A stretch of 40,026 bases of DNA from an uncultured Acidobacteriia bacterium (GTDB taxonomy: Bacteria > Acidobacteriota > Terriglobia > Bryobacterales > Bryobacteraceae): positions 1-40,026 of the forward strand of contig CAIRSA010000483.1 in NCBI GenBank assembly GCA_903881085.1, in the 5' to 3' direction. The first letter of the stretch is position 1; each line of letters opens with the position of its first letter. The notes beneath the pieces were generated by a model. That model was not told the origin of the DNA. It did not search any database and worked only from the letters and a program-made list of their open reading frames with translations. The translations under genes were made by a program, and so were the position numbers. Shown in pieces: positions 32,858-40,026 of the stretch.

Positions 32858-33103
32858 ATTATGCAATAGAGGGGGCACGGGACTAGTCTCGCGCAAAAGA
32901 GCGGCCTAGTAACAGTTATTTGAAAATCAGAGAGGTTGGCGGTCGAAAGACTATCGCTACATGGCCAGTGGTTATCAACTGGCAAACCAATTCGAATAGA
33001 AACTCTTGAGACCTTTCTGACTGACTGCGAACGATTCTACATCATCGGACCCGCGAGCAATAAAAACTCGCGGGTCGCGGCGCACCTATTTTAAATCAGC
33101 CCG
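32858..33103. other. non-coding interval, no feature seen
   Basis: About 245 bases of lower-GC sequence than the neighbours, with no supported gene, tRNA or clear repeat. It precedes the VOC gene fragment, so it may be eroded sequence from a past rearrangement. Confidence 0.4.
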
Positions 33104-33230
33104 CATAGATTTGTGTAGGCGGCCAGAAGCGCCCGTGCATATCTAAGAACAGCCCAAACGGCTCATCCTTCTTACGATCAGACCCGAATCGCAAAACATT
33201 CCCATCTGGATCCTGCACCTGCATTTCCTA
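33104..33230 (-). pseudogene. 3'-terminal fragment of a VOC-family gene
   Basis: On the minus strand this reads MQVQDPDGNVLRFGSD then KDEPFG and FLDMHGRFWP, the same C-terminal 40 residues as the intact VOC gene at 33973-34374, in one frame and with conservative changes. The stop codon position has changed from TAA to TAT and everything upstream of the Met is missing. It is a direct repeat of the VOC 3' end lying 740 bp away, with an unrelated gene in between. Confidence 0.8.
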
Positions 33231-33288
33231 AGTCAGAGGACTTCCGCCCTGCGCGCCACCAGAACATGCCACCGAAGTTACTCTCAAC

Positions 33289-33933
33289 TTAGGTGCAGGC
33301 GCCACGCGAGTGCCACTTAGCATCCCAGCCTCCATCAAAGGTGAACCCATCCAGGGTCGCGCAACACGTTCGTCCGGTTTGCCGAGCGAACTCCTTCGGA
33401 TCAATCGACTCACTATCCAAAAGAAATCGATCAACAAATCGCAGCTCTACACCGATGTGGTTAAACCAGCCGGAATCTCCCGGCTGAAACACCAACTCAG
33501 GATCCGAGTCGCAATCCACAGCGCCCTTCAATCCACCCTTGCACCAGGCCTGAGCGAAAATCGGTAGGTCGTCGGCATTCGTATTTACCAGCGAACATTC
33601 ATGAGGCTTTAACTCCTCCAAAATGTCCCGGAAGAGGTTCTCTGCGATTACCACGACGGGACGCCGTCGGGTAGGGATCCTAAGATTCATCCAAGGGCCG
33701 TCACGCGCTGGGTACAGTGAGAAGAATACCGTGTCTCCACTCAGCGAAACTCTCGTCCAAGAACAGAATTTAGTACGACTTGGTGGCCTCTTGCTGGACT
33801 TTTCATCCAAATCCAAATCAGGAGATACAGTGAATCCGGCCGACTGCAGGAGCAGGTCTATCTGTGGAGCGAGGACATCCGTTTTCTCCTGAACAGGCCA
33901 CCATGCGTTTAGTTGCAGTGTAGTGCGTTTCAT
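33289..33933 (-). CDS. hypothetical protein, 214 aa
   Basis: I do not recognise a family. The 214-residue product has no signal peptide and looks soluble, with the segments TKFCSWTRVSLSGDTVFFSL, PVVVIAENLFRDILEEL and a Trp- and Phe-rich C-terminus. It resembles immunity- or SMI1-like proteins in size and composition, but that is a weak impression. It is flanked on both sides by the two direct copies of the VOC 3' end, and the surrounding sequence is gene-poor, so it may have arrived by insertion. No convincing ribosome site is seen ahead of its ATG. Confidence 0.6.
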   Translation of the reverse strand: MKRTTLQLNAWWPVQEKTDVLAPQIDLLLQSAGFTVSPDLDLDEKSSKRPPSRTKFCSWTRVSLSGDTVFFSLYPARDGPWMNLRIPTRRRPVVVIAENLFRDILEELKPHECSLVNTNADDLPIFAQAWCKGGLKGAVDCDSDPELVFQPGDSGWFNHIGVELRFVDRFLLDSESIDPKEFARQTGRTCCATLDGFTFDGGWDAKWHSRGACT

Positions 33934-33972
33934 TGGTCGCCTGGTATTCCGGAATCTGCCAAGGAGAATTCG

Positions 33973-34374
33973 TTAGATTTGCGTAGCCGGCCAGAAACGC
34001 CCGTGCATGTCTAAGAACATCCCAAAGGGCTCGTCCTTCCTAGGGTCAGACCCAAACCGCAGCACATTCCCATCCGGATCCTGCACCTGCATTTCGTAAG
34101 CCCACGGATAGTTAGTAGGTGGGTTGCGAATCGCCGCCCCACTGGCAGTAAGTTCCGCCGCCAGCACGTCCGCGTCAGTTACTCCAATCCAAGTCCAGGC
34201 ACCAACGTGTCCCTGGTCCTGCTGGCAAAGAAAGATTGTGCACTTATCTCGAGAAACCGAGGCAAACCCATCCACCTGCCAGTTCACCTTGAAGCCAAGC
34301 TTGCCAACATAGTAATCGACGCTGGCCACGACATTGGCTACGCAGAAGATGGGTGCGGCAGGGCCGAACTCCAT
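33973..34374 (-). CDS. VOC-family protein (glyoxalase/bleomycin-resistance type)
   Basis: A 133-residue protein of the vicinal-oxygen-chelate fold: APIFCVANVVASVDYYVGKLGF starts the first beta-alpha-beta-beta-beta module, and the second ends with the hallmark MQVQDPDGNVLRFGS. Members bind bleomycin-like drugs, isomerise or cleave small molecules, or serve as binding proteins; the metal site is not clear enough here to choose. The ATG is one base after the DUF1501 stop, so it ends that operon. A partial second copy lies downstream. Confidence 0.85.
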   Translation of the reverse strand: MEFGPAAPIFCVANVVASVDYYVGKLGFKVNWQVDGFASVSRDKCTIFLCQQDQGHVGAWTWIGVTDADVLAAELTASGAAIRNPPTNYPWAYEMQVQDPDGNVLRFGSDPRKDEPFGMFLDMHGRFWPATQI

Positions 34375-34375
34375 G

Positions 34376-35710
34376 TTACGTATACCACTCCGGAATCACC
34401 GTGCCTTCCACATCCGTCAACCGGAAATCCCGGCCGCTATAACGATACGTCAACTTCAGGTGATCCAGCCCTAACTGATGCAGCATCGTCGCATGCAAAT
34501 CGTGCGGATGCACCGGCTTGTCCTCGGCCTTAAACCCGAACTCATCCGTCGCCCCATACACACGTCCGCCCTTGATTCCGCCGCCAGCCAACAGCATCGT
34601 GAAGCCGTGGTTATTATGGTCGCGGCCGTTCTGTACATTCACCAGGCCGCTGGTCTCCACCGATGGCGTGCGGCCGAACTCCCCACCCACCAGCACCATC
34701 GTTGAATCCAGCAGTCCACGCGATTTCAGATCCTTGATCAGCGAAGCAATGGCCTTGTCGCCCTGCTGCGCCAACTTCTTGTGGATCATGATGTCGTCAT
34801 GGTTGTCCCACGGCTGCCCGTTGCCGAAATACACCTGCACCATGCGCACGCCCTTCTCCACCAGCCGCAAAGCCATCAGGCATCCGCGCCCGAAATCGGT
34901 ATCGCCGTACCGCTCGCGCACAGCCGGCTTTTCCTTCGCGATATCGAAGATCTCCGGCGCCTCGGTCTGCATGCGAAACGCCGTCTCCATCGCCTGAATG
35001 CTCGACTCCAGCTTCGGATCGCCGGCATGAAAACGGTTCAACGAGTTCAGCAGATCGATCTGCTTGCGCTGCTCCGGCCGCGGCCGCTGATTGCGCACCC
35101 ACGGGATCAGCTTATCGGGATCCTTCTCGTTGTTCGGAATGTGCGTGCCCGAATGCTCTGACGGCAAGAACGCCGACGACCACAACTGCGGGCCCACCAC
35201 CGGGAAGCCGGGGCATAGCACCATGTAGCCCGGCAGATTCTGATTCTCCGTCCCCAGCCCATAAGTAAGCCACGAACCCATCGACGGGCGGCCTGGAATG
35301 CGCGTTCCGCAGTTCAACTGGAACAAGGATGGCTCGTGATTTGGTACATCCGTATGCATGGAGCGGATCACCAGAAACTCATCGATCACGCTACCCACTT
35401 CGGAAAAAATCTCGCTTACTTCAATGCCGCTCTGCCCGTATTTCTTGAACGAAAACGGCGACGCGAGCAGATTGCCCGTGTGCCGCTCCGTCTTCAGATT
35501 CGGCGTAGGAGCGGGCTTGCCGTGATGCTTGGTCAGCATCGGCTTGGGGTCAAACGTGTCCACCTGCGAAGCGCCGCCGTTCAGAAAAAGAAAGATGACG
35601 TGCTTGGCCTTTGGCTCAAAGTGCGGCTTGGCCATCAGCTTCGAAAGCCCCAACTGGCCAAAGCCCATTCCGGTAGCCTGTAACATCTGGCGGCGCGTAA
35701 ACATGCTCAT
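34376..35710 (-). CDS. DUF1501 secreted protein (sulfatase-like fold)
   Basis: A 444-residue exported protein. The N-terminus TRRQMLQATGMGFGQLGLSK is a twin-arginine-type signal. The domain contains the hallmark FLFLNGGASQVDTFDPKP near the start, LVGGEFGRTPSV, and GRDHNNHGFTMLLAGGGIKG near the end, with conserved Asp and His residues reminiscent of alkaline phosphatase/sulfatase enzymes. Such proteins are very common in Planctomycetes and Acidobacteria beside DUF1549/DUF1553 proteins, and the pair here is adjacent, six bases apart. The biochemical role is unknown; degradation of a polymer is often proposed. Two start codons, 35710 and 35704, are possible; both follow GAGGTGAT. Confidence 0.88.
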   Translation of the reverse strand: MSMFTRRQMLQATGMGFGQLGLSKLMAKPHFEPKAKHVIFLFLNGGASQVDTFDPKPMLTKHHGKPAPTPNLKTERHTGNLLASPFSFKKYGQSGIEVSEIFSEVGSVIDEFLVIRSMHTDVPNHEPSLFQLNCGTRIPGRPSMGSWLTYGLGTENQNLPGYMVLCPGFPVVGPQLWSSAFLPSEHSGTHIPNNEKDPDKLIPWVRNQRPRPEQRKQIDLLNSLNRFHAGDPKLESSIQAMETAFRMQTEAPEIFDIAKEKPAVRERYGDTDFGRGCLMALRLVEKGVRMVQVYFGNGQPWDNHDDIMIHKKLAQQGDKAIASLIKDLKSRGLLDSTMVLVGGEFGRTPSVETSGLVNVQNGRDHNNHGFTMLLAGGGIKGGRVYGATDEFGFKAEDKPVHPHDLHATMLHQLGLDHLKLTYRYSGRDFRLTDVEGTVIPEWYT

Positions 35711-35716
35711 ATCACC

Positions 35717-38239
35717 TCAATACACAAACAGAAATTCGTTGGAACTCATCAACACCTGCAGGTAGTCAGGCATCGGATTCTTGGCCGCGAGAAACTCTGT
35801 GCCGGCCTTCAACTCTTCTTTCGTAGGCGCGCGGCCAAACAACATACGATACGCCTTCGGAACGGAATCCACCTTGGCTGCCAGGTGCTCCGATGCCTTC
35901 AAAATCGTGGGACTGTTCAGCAGGAACAACCGCTGCGTGGGAACGTCCGTAGGGATGCGCTGTTCGCTCGTCGAGTTCGGATTCGGGAAGTCGAACAGCG
36001 ACAGCATCGGGTCAAGCTTGCGGCGGCTAACGTAGCCATAGACCGTGCGCCGATGGTTGTCGTCCGTGAACTTCACACCGGGTCCGCCCTGCTTCAGGTC
36101 GAGATCGCCGGCTACAAACAGGATGGAATCGCGCAGCGCTTCTGCTTCCAGCCGCCGCACATTAGCACGCCACAGCAGCCGATTTTCCGGATCTGATTCC
36201 GCGTTGGCCACATTGTTATCGGTGCTCAGCGCATACGTGTCTGAAAGCATGATCTCTTTATGCAGCGACTTCATTGACCAGTTGTTTTCCATGAACCGCG
36301 CGGCCAGATAGTCAAGCAGTTCCTGGTGCGAGGGCCGGTCACCCAGCACGCCAAAGTTATCCGGCGTACGCACAATGCCCTGACCGAAGTGGCCGAGCCA
36401 AATGCGATTCACCATCACCCGCGCCGTAAGCGGATTATCCTTCGATGCGATCGCTTCAGCAAGCTCCAACCGCCCGCTGCCTTTCGTGAACGGCTTCGGA
36501 TCGCCGTTACACAGCACGGTCATGAATTCCCGCGGCGCCTCGGCGCCCAGATTCGCGCGGCTGCCTTTGATCTGAATTTTTTCGTTATGCGGCTTGGGCT
36601 GATCGGCCATCGCATGCAGGAACGGATACTCTTCCGGAATCGCCGTCTTCGCCGCTTCAATCTTGGCACGCAGCGATTCGACGTGCGACTTCCATTCCGG
36701 GCTCAGCCAGCGGTCGAGTTTCTTGTCGCTATAGATCAGAACGCCGTTGTTGCCGAACAGTTCGCGCCACATGAAGTATTTGTCGCGTTCCAACGAAAGC
36801 AGGTCGGCCCGGCTCAAATCTCCGCGCTGCTTGGAGCCGCCCAGACGGATGTTATTCTTCTCGTCGATCTCAATCTTCTCAACGTTGAGTGCGATGAGCT
36901 TCTTTTCGAAGTCCTCGAATTTTTTCGCCTTCAGCGGATTCTCAAAGGCGTAGTCGTAGGTGGTCTTGTTCAGGTACTTCGCCCAGCGCGCGATGGTCTC
37001 CGTGTCGAGTCCGGGTGCGCTGGTCTTGCCGTCCGCCACCGCTTGCAGGTAGTCGGCGGTCTTCGTCGACAGGATCTCCGCCAGTTGATCGGACTGCTTC
37101 TTGAGGTGATCTTTCAGTTGCGCGGTGAGGTCGTCGTGGATCTTCTTGCGCCGCTTGTACTCATCCACGATGGGCTTCTCAGCCAGCGGATATTCATCCA
37201 TCTTCGAACTGGTGAACACACCGAGCAACGAGTAGAAATCCTTCGTCGGAATCGGATCGTACTTGTGATCGTGGCATTGCGCGCAGGCGACGGTCATGCC
37301 CAAAAAGCCGCGCGTGGTCACGTCCACCCGGTCGTCCTGAAACTCGGGGCTCAACGCGTACATGCCGGTGCCGGCCACCAGGTCTTTGTCTTTCAGCAGG
37401 TCGCCGGCGATCTGCGCCTTCACCAGCGTGTCGTACGGCATGTCATGATTAAACGCGTCGATCACCCAATCGCGGAAGCGGAACGCGTTCTTCGCCGGCT
37501 CGTCCATGGTGGAGTTGAGTTTGTCGTCGGAGTATCGTGCAACATCCAGCCAGTAGCGGCCCCAGCGTTCCCCATACCGAGGCGACGCAAGCAGGCGGTC
37601 GATGACCTTTTCAAAAGCGTTCGCCGCTTTGTCGGCAACAAACGCGTCAACCTCTTCTGGTGTCGGCGGCAGGCCTGTCAAATCGATCGTCGCCCGGCGC
37701 AGCAGCGCGGTGCGGCTGGCGCGCGGCACCGCCTTCAGTTTTTTCTCTTCGAGCTTAGCCAGAATGAACCGGTCGATATTGGTGCGAGCCGCTTTGACGG
37801 CAGGCGGAGCGGGCTTGCGCACGGGCTGGAACGACCAGAACGCCTTCTGTTCCGGAGTGATGATGTAGCCCTTGGCAGGCGCAGCGGCAGACTTCGGCCC
37901 GTCAGGCCAAATAGCGCCGTCCTTGATCCAGGTCTCGATAGCCGCGATCTCGTCGCTCTTCAGCTTCCCTGCACCCATGGGCATCTTCAGGTCTTTGTCT
38001 TCGAAACGCACGGCCTTGAAGAGCAGACTTTTCGACGGGTCTCCAGGTACCACCGCAGGGCCGGACTTTCCGCCTTTCAATAATGACTGACGCGTGGAAA
38101 GGTCCAGACCGCCGAGCTTAGAATTGGTGTGGCACGAGAAGCAGTTTTTGGCCAACACCGGGCGCACCTTCATTTCGAAGAACTCTTGCGGAGTGGCCGC
38201 GGGGGCCAGCGGAATAAGGAGTAAGATAAGCCAGCGCAC
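35717..38239 (-). CDS. secreted cytochrome c-DUF1549-DUF1553 protein
   Basis: An 840-residue exported protein of the planctomycete-type PSCyt1/PSCyt2/PSD1 architecture. A signal peptide (about 1-15) is followed by a haem motif CFSCH at 33-37 with KMPMGAGKL as a possible Met ligand region, then DUF1549 (about 150-390) with TRGFLGMTVACAQCHDHKYD, a long charged helical linker, and DUF1553 (about 560-820) containing NPLTARVMVNRIWLGHFGQG. The role is unknown, probably electron transfer in polymer breakdown with the following DUF1501 protein. The start is a GTG at 38239. The gene is divergent from the CE15 esterase across just 33 bp. Confidence 0.9.
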   Translation of the reverse strand: MRWLILLLIPLAPAATPQEFFEMKVRPVLAKNCFSCHTNSKLGGLDLSTRQSLLKGGKSGPAVVPGDPSKSLLFKAVRFEDKDLKMPMGAGKLKSDEIAAIETWIKDGAIWPDGPKSAAAPAKGYIITPEQKAFWSFQPVRKPAPPAVKAARTNIDRFILAKLEEKKLKAVPRASRTALLRRATIDLTGLPPTPEEVDAFVADKAANAFEKVIDRLLASPRYGERWGRYWLDVARYSDDKLNSTMDEPAKNAFRFRDWVIDAFNHDMPYDTLVKAQIAGDLLKDKDLVAGTGMYALSPEFQDDRVDVTTRGFLGMTVACAQCHDHKYDPIPTKDFYSLLGVFTSSKMDEYPLAEKPIVDEYKRRKKIHDDLTAQLKDHLKKQSDQLAEILSTKTADYLQAVADGKTSAPGLDTETIARWAKYLNKTTYDYAFENPLKAKKFEDFEKKLIALNVEKIEIDEKNNIRLGGSKQRGDLSRADLLSLERDKYFMWRELFGNNGVLIYSDKKLDRWLSPEWKSHVESLRAKIEAAKTAIPEEYPFLHAMADQPKPHNEKIQIKGSRANLGAEAPREFMTVLCNGDPKPFTKGSGRLELAEAIASKDNPLTARVMVNRIWLGHFGQGIVRTPDNFGVLGDRPSHQELLDYLAARFMENNWSMKSLHKEIMLSDTYALSTDNNVANAESDPENRLLWRANVRRLEAEALRDSILFVAGDLDLKQGGPGVKFTDDNHRRTVYGYVSRRKLDPMLSLFDFPNPNSTSEQRIPTDVPTQRLFLLNSPTILKASEHLAAKVDSVPKAYRMLFGRAPTKEELKAGTEFLAAKNPMPDYLQVLMSSNEFLFVY

Positions 38240-38272
38240 GAATACAGTTTATCACCGTAGTATGATTTATCC
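38240..38272. promoter_or_regulatory. 33-bp divergent promoter, probably leaderless on the CE15 side
   Basis: The plus strand has TATGAT at 38261-38266, which would place the transcript start at about the CE15 ATG (38273). No ribosome site precedes that ATG. The minus-strand gene must also be driven from, or from within, this short interval. Confidence 0.4.
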
Positions 38273-39556
38273 ATGCCACGATGCTTCGTCCCCGTTCTTG
38301 CGTTGTGCGGTCTCGCCGCACTCGCCCAGCAGCCCAAAACAGAACCTCCCAAAGTTGTTGCGGGCATCCCCGTGAACTACGACGAGTCACTCACCGGCGA
38401 TTACAAACTGCCCGACCCGCTGGTGATGCTAAAAGGCAAGCCTGTCAAGGACGCGAAGACCTGGACCACCAAGCGCCGTGCCGAAATCGTGAAGCTGTTC
38501 GAAGAGAATCAGTATGGCCGCGCCCCTGGCCGCCCCGCCGCGATGAGCTTCGAAATCTTCGACAAAGGCACGCCTGCGTTCGACGGCAAGGCAACGCGCC
38601 GCCAGATTACCGTCTACTTTTCCGCCGACAAAAACGGCCCCAAAATGGACCTGTTGATGTATCTGCCCGCCGCCGCAACCAAGCCCGTGCCGCTGCTGCT
38701 GAACATCGGCTTCTCCGCAAATTCCAGCACAGTGGATGATCCCGGCGTAAAGCCGGGCGAGATCTGGGGCCGCGATAAGAAACGCATGCCCGCCGTCGGC
38801 GGCCGCAGTTTCGGCAAGTTCAACGTGCTGCCGTTCCTCGAAAAAGGCATCGGCTTTGCGACGGTCTATTACGGCGACATCGATCCCGACTTCGATGGCG
38901 GCGTACCGTTAGGCGTGCGGTCTCTTTACTTGAAGCCCGGCCAGACCGCACCTGCGCCCGACGAGTGGGGATCCATCTCCGCCTGGGCCTGGGGCCTCAG
39001 CCGCGCGGTGGATTACTTTGAAACCGACAAAGGAGTGGACGCCAAACGCATCGCGATCTTCGGCGTGTCGCGCCTGGGCAAGACGGTGATGTGGGCCGGC
39101 GCGCATGACGAGCGCATCGCCATGGTCATCGCCAGTTGCTCCGGCGAAGGCGGCGCGGCCGTCAGCCGCCGCAATTACGGCGAGACGGTAAAGCATCTTG
39201 CCGTCCGTTACGGATATCAATTTGCTGGCAACTACGCCAAGTGGGGCGACGCGGTCGATAAGATGCCCGTGGATGCGAACATGCTGGTGTCGTTGATTGC
39301 ACCGCGCCCGGTGCTGCTGCAAACCGGAACGACGGACTTCTGGTCCGATCCGAAGGGCGAATTCCTCGCAGCCATCGCCGCTGAACCGGTTTATAAACTG
39401 CTAGGCAAGCAAGGCCTCGGCACAGACAAAATGCCCACCCCCGGCGAATCGATCCTGCACACCATCGGCTACCATGAACATGTCGGCGGCCATGGGACGG
39501 TGCCTGGGGATTACGAAGTGTTCCGGAGATTTATTGAGATGCACTTGAAGCCTTAG
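38273..39556 (+). CDS. secreted CE15 glucuronoyl methylesterase-like protein
   Basis: Cleaves the ester between lignin and 4-O-methyl-glucuronic acid of xylan. The 427-residue product has a signal peptide (1-18), and the catalytic set is visible: the nucleophile Ser266 in GVSRLGK, Glu292 in CSGEGGA and His407 in GGHG. The NQYGRAPG N-terminal block and RDKKRMPAVGGR loop are also typical of bacterial CE15, several of which come from Solibacter-type Acidobacteria. It acts outside the cytoplasm on plant cell wall material. It appears monocistronic, likely on a leaderless transcript, and is followed by a good terminator. Confidence 0.9.
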   Translation: MPRCFVPVLALCGLAALAQQPKTEPPKVVAGIPVNYDESLTGDYKLPDPLVMLKGKPVKDAKTWTTKRRAEIVKLFEENQYGRAPGRPAAMSFEIFDKGTPAFDGKATRRQITVYFSADKNGPKMDLLMYLPAAATKPVPLLLNIGFSANSSTVDDPGVKPGEIWGRDKKRMPAVGGRSFGKFNVLPFLEKGIGFATVYYGDIDPDFDGGVPLGVRSLYLKPGQTAPAPDEWGSISAWAWGLSRAVDYFETDKGVDAKRIAIFGVSRLGKTVMWAGAHDERIAMVIASCSGEGGAAVSRRNYGETVKHLAVRYGYQFAGNYAKWGDAVDKMPVDANMLVSLIAPRPVLLQTGTTDFWSDPKGEFLAAIAAEPVYKLLGKQGLGTDKMPTPGESILHTIGYHEHVGGHGTVPGDYEVFRRFIEMHLKP

Positions 39557-39653
39557 CGACTTGCCTAGCGAGCATCTGCAAGATGGTCTGGAATTCGCGC
39601 GTTTCTGCGAAACAAGCCGTGAATTTGAAGATCAGCCTCTTCGGGCCGCATTA

Positions 39654-39673
39654 CTCGGTTGGTTCCAACCGAG
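39654..39673 (+). terminator. Rho-independent terminator after CE15
   Basis: An 8-bp stem CTCGGTTG/CAACCGAG with a GTTC loop, followed by the T-rich run TCTTCCTTTCTTTTTG. It is 98 bp past the CE15 stop. Confidence 0.65.
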
Positions 39674-39862
39674 TCTTCCTTTCTTTTTGAATCTTGTCGG
39701 TTCGCAGCAAATGGCCGGCGCGGACATCAAAGCGCTCAAGCCGTTTCGGCAAGGTTGGTGCCCGACCGATCAGCTTCAAAGAACTCCTGTGCACTCAATC
39801 TAACACCGCGCAAGTTGCATTCTTTGAGGTTAATCTGCCACGGTTGCCTGGCTATTTCCTGA
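39674..39862. other. interval without a supported gene
   Basis: I see no gene here that I can support; the open frames on both strands are short, mutually overlapping and compositionally unremarkable. It joins the terminator to the ATPase-like fragment and may be the decayed part of the same element. Confidence 0.4.
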
Positions 39863-40018
39863 AGAATCGTTCCACTACACTGGTTCAATCTGAGTAAAGG
39901 CGAAGCCCTCAAAGTGAACAACCTGGCGATGACTGCCTTGCGCCTGGCCGCCGAGCGCAAGGCGCAAATGGTTGACGAAGCCGTGTTGCTTGACGCCACC
40001 ACCGAGGCATTGTTATGA
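39863..40018 (+). pseudogene. C-terminal fragment of a transposon-type AAA ATPase
   Basis: Fifty-one codons end with NLAMTALRLAAERKAQMVDE and TTEALL. This matches the C-terminal tail of ExeA/TniB-like ATPases that accompany transposases, in which an INNLA-type motif precedes an Ala/Leu-rich helix. The frame is closed upstream by a TGA at 39860-39862 and no P-loop is seen, so it is a truncated remnant. An ATG at 40015 overlaps its stop (ATGA) and starts MNRR, possibly the next gene, cut off by the window. Confidence 0.45.
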
Positions 40019-40026
40019 ACCGCCGC

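Noticed and set aside
36326..38083. A 585-codon open frame antisense to the DUF1549/1553 gene
   Set aside because: No ribosome site or domain; the opposite strand has a haem motif and family signatures.

Overview
The window looks like an Acidobacteriota chromosome, most likely of the Solibacteres/Bryobacterales type. This is inference from gene content, not from a marker gene. The evidence is a GC-rich sequence; a paired secreted DUF1549/DUF1553 cytochrome protein and DUF1501 protein; a cytochrome c-PQQ dehydrogenase fusion; M13 and M16 peptidases; a CE15 glucuronoyl esterase; GH110-like and BNR-repeat secreted glycan enzymes; and many short palindromic repeats between genes. I saw no rRNA, tRNA, CRISPR array, prophage or intact transposase.

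Layout. 1-4.5 kb: a secreted hypothetical protein, glgC (glycogen), then a tightly overlapping MFS transporter / cupin-like / 3-hydroxyacyl-CoA-dehydrogenase-family operon. 4.5-10 kb: the cytochrome c-PQQ dehydrogenase; a minus-strand pterin operon of two divergent 6-pyruvoyl-tetrahydropterin-synthase paralogues plus folE; a membrane-anchored TlpA/ResA thioredoxin; and a GlcD-type FAD oxidase. 10-10.3 kb: a non-coding, MITE-like element with 30-bp terminal inverted repeats. 10.3-16 kb: an unrecognised protein with a GNAT-like C-terminal region, an M13 peptidase, an orphan chemoreceptor and a secreted glutathione peroxidase. 16-23.4 kb: a GH110-like beta-helix protein coupled to an alpha/beta hydrolase, an M16 peptidase, and a BNR-repeat/LamG-like protein. 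23.4-26 kb: small hypothetical proteins, a methyltransferase and a LACTB-like serine hydrolase. 26-29.2 kb: an operon of a HutI-like protein, glutamate formiminotransferase and lipA. 29.3-32.4 kb: a three-gene GMC oxidoreductase operon. 32.4-34.4 kb: a gene-poor patch with a partial duplication of a VOC gene. 34.4-38.2 kb: the DUF1549/1553-DUF1501-VOC operon. 38.3-39.6 kb: CE15. 39.86 kb to the end: a decayed ATPase-like fragment.

Taken together, the genes fit a heterotrophic soil or sediment bacterium that degrades plant or animal glycans and proteins outside the cell and oxidises sugars and alcohols in the periplasm through PQQ and flavin dehydrogenases.

Most notable: the HutI-like protein aligns with imidazolonepropionase but has replaced three of the four metal ligands and two further catalytic residues, while keeping the substrate-side residues and sitting in a translationally coupled operon with formiminotransferase behind a near-perfect 20-bp palindrome. 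Next are the two PTPS paralogues beside folE, one of which lacks the catalytic cysteine, and a 40-bp double-hairpin repeat whose two copies differ by a compensatory base-pair change.
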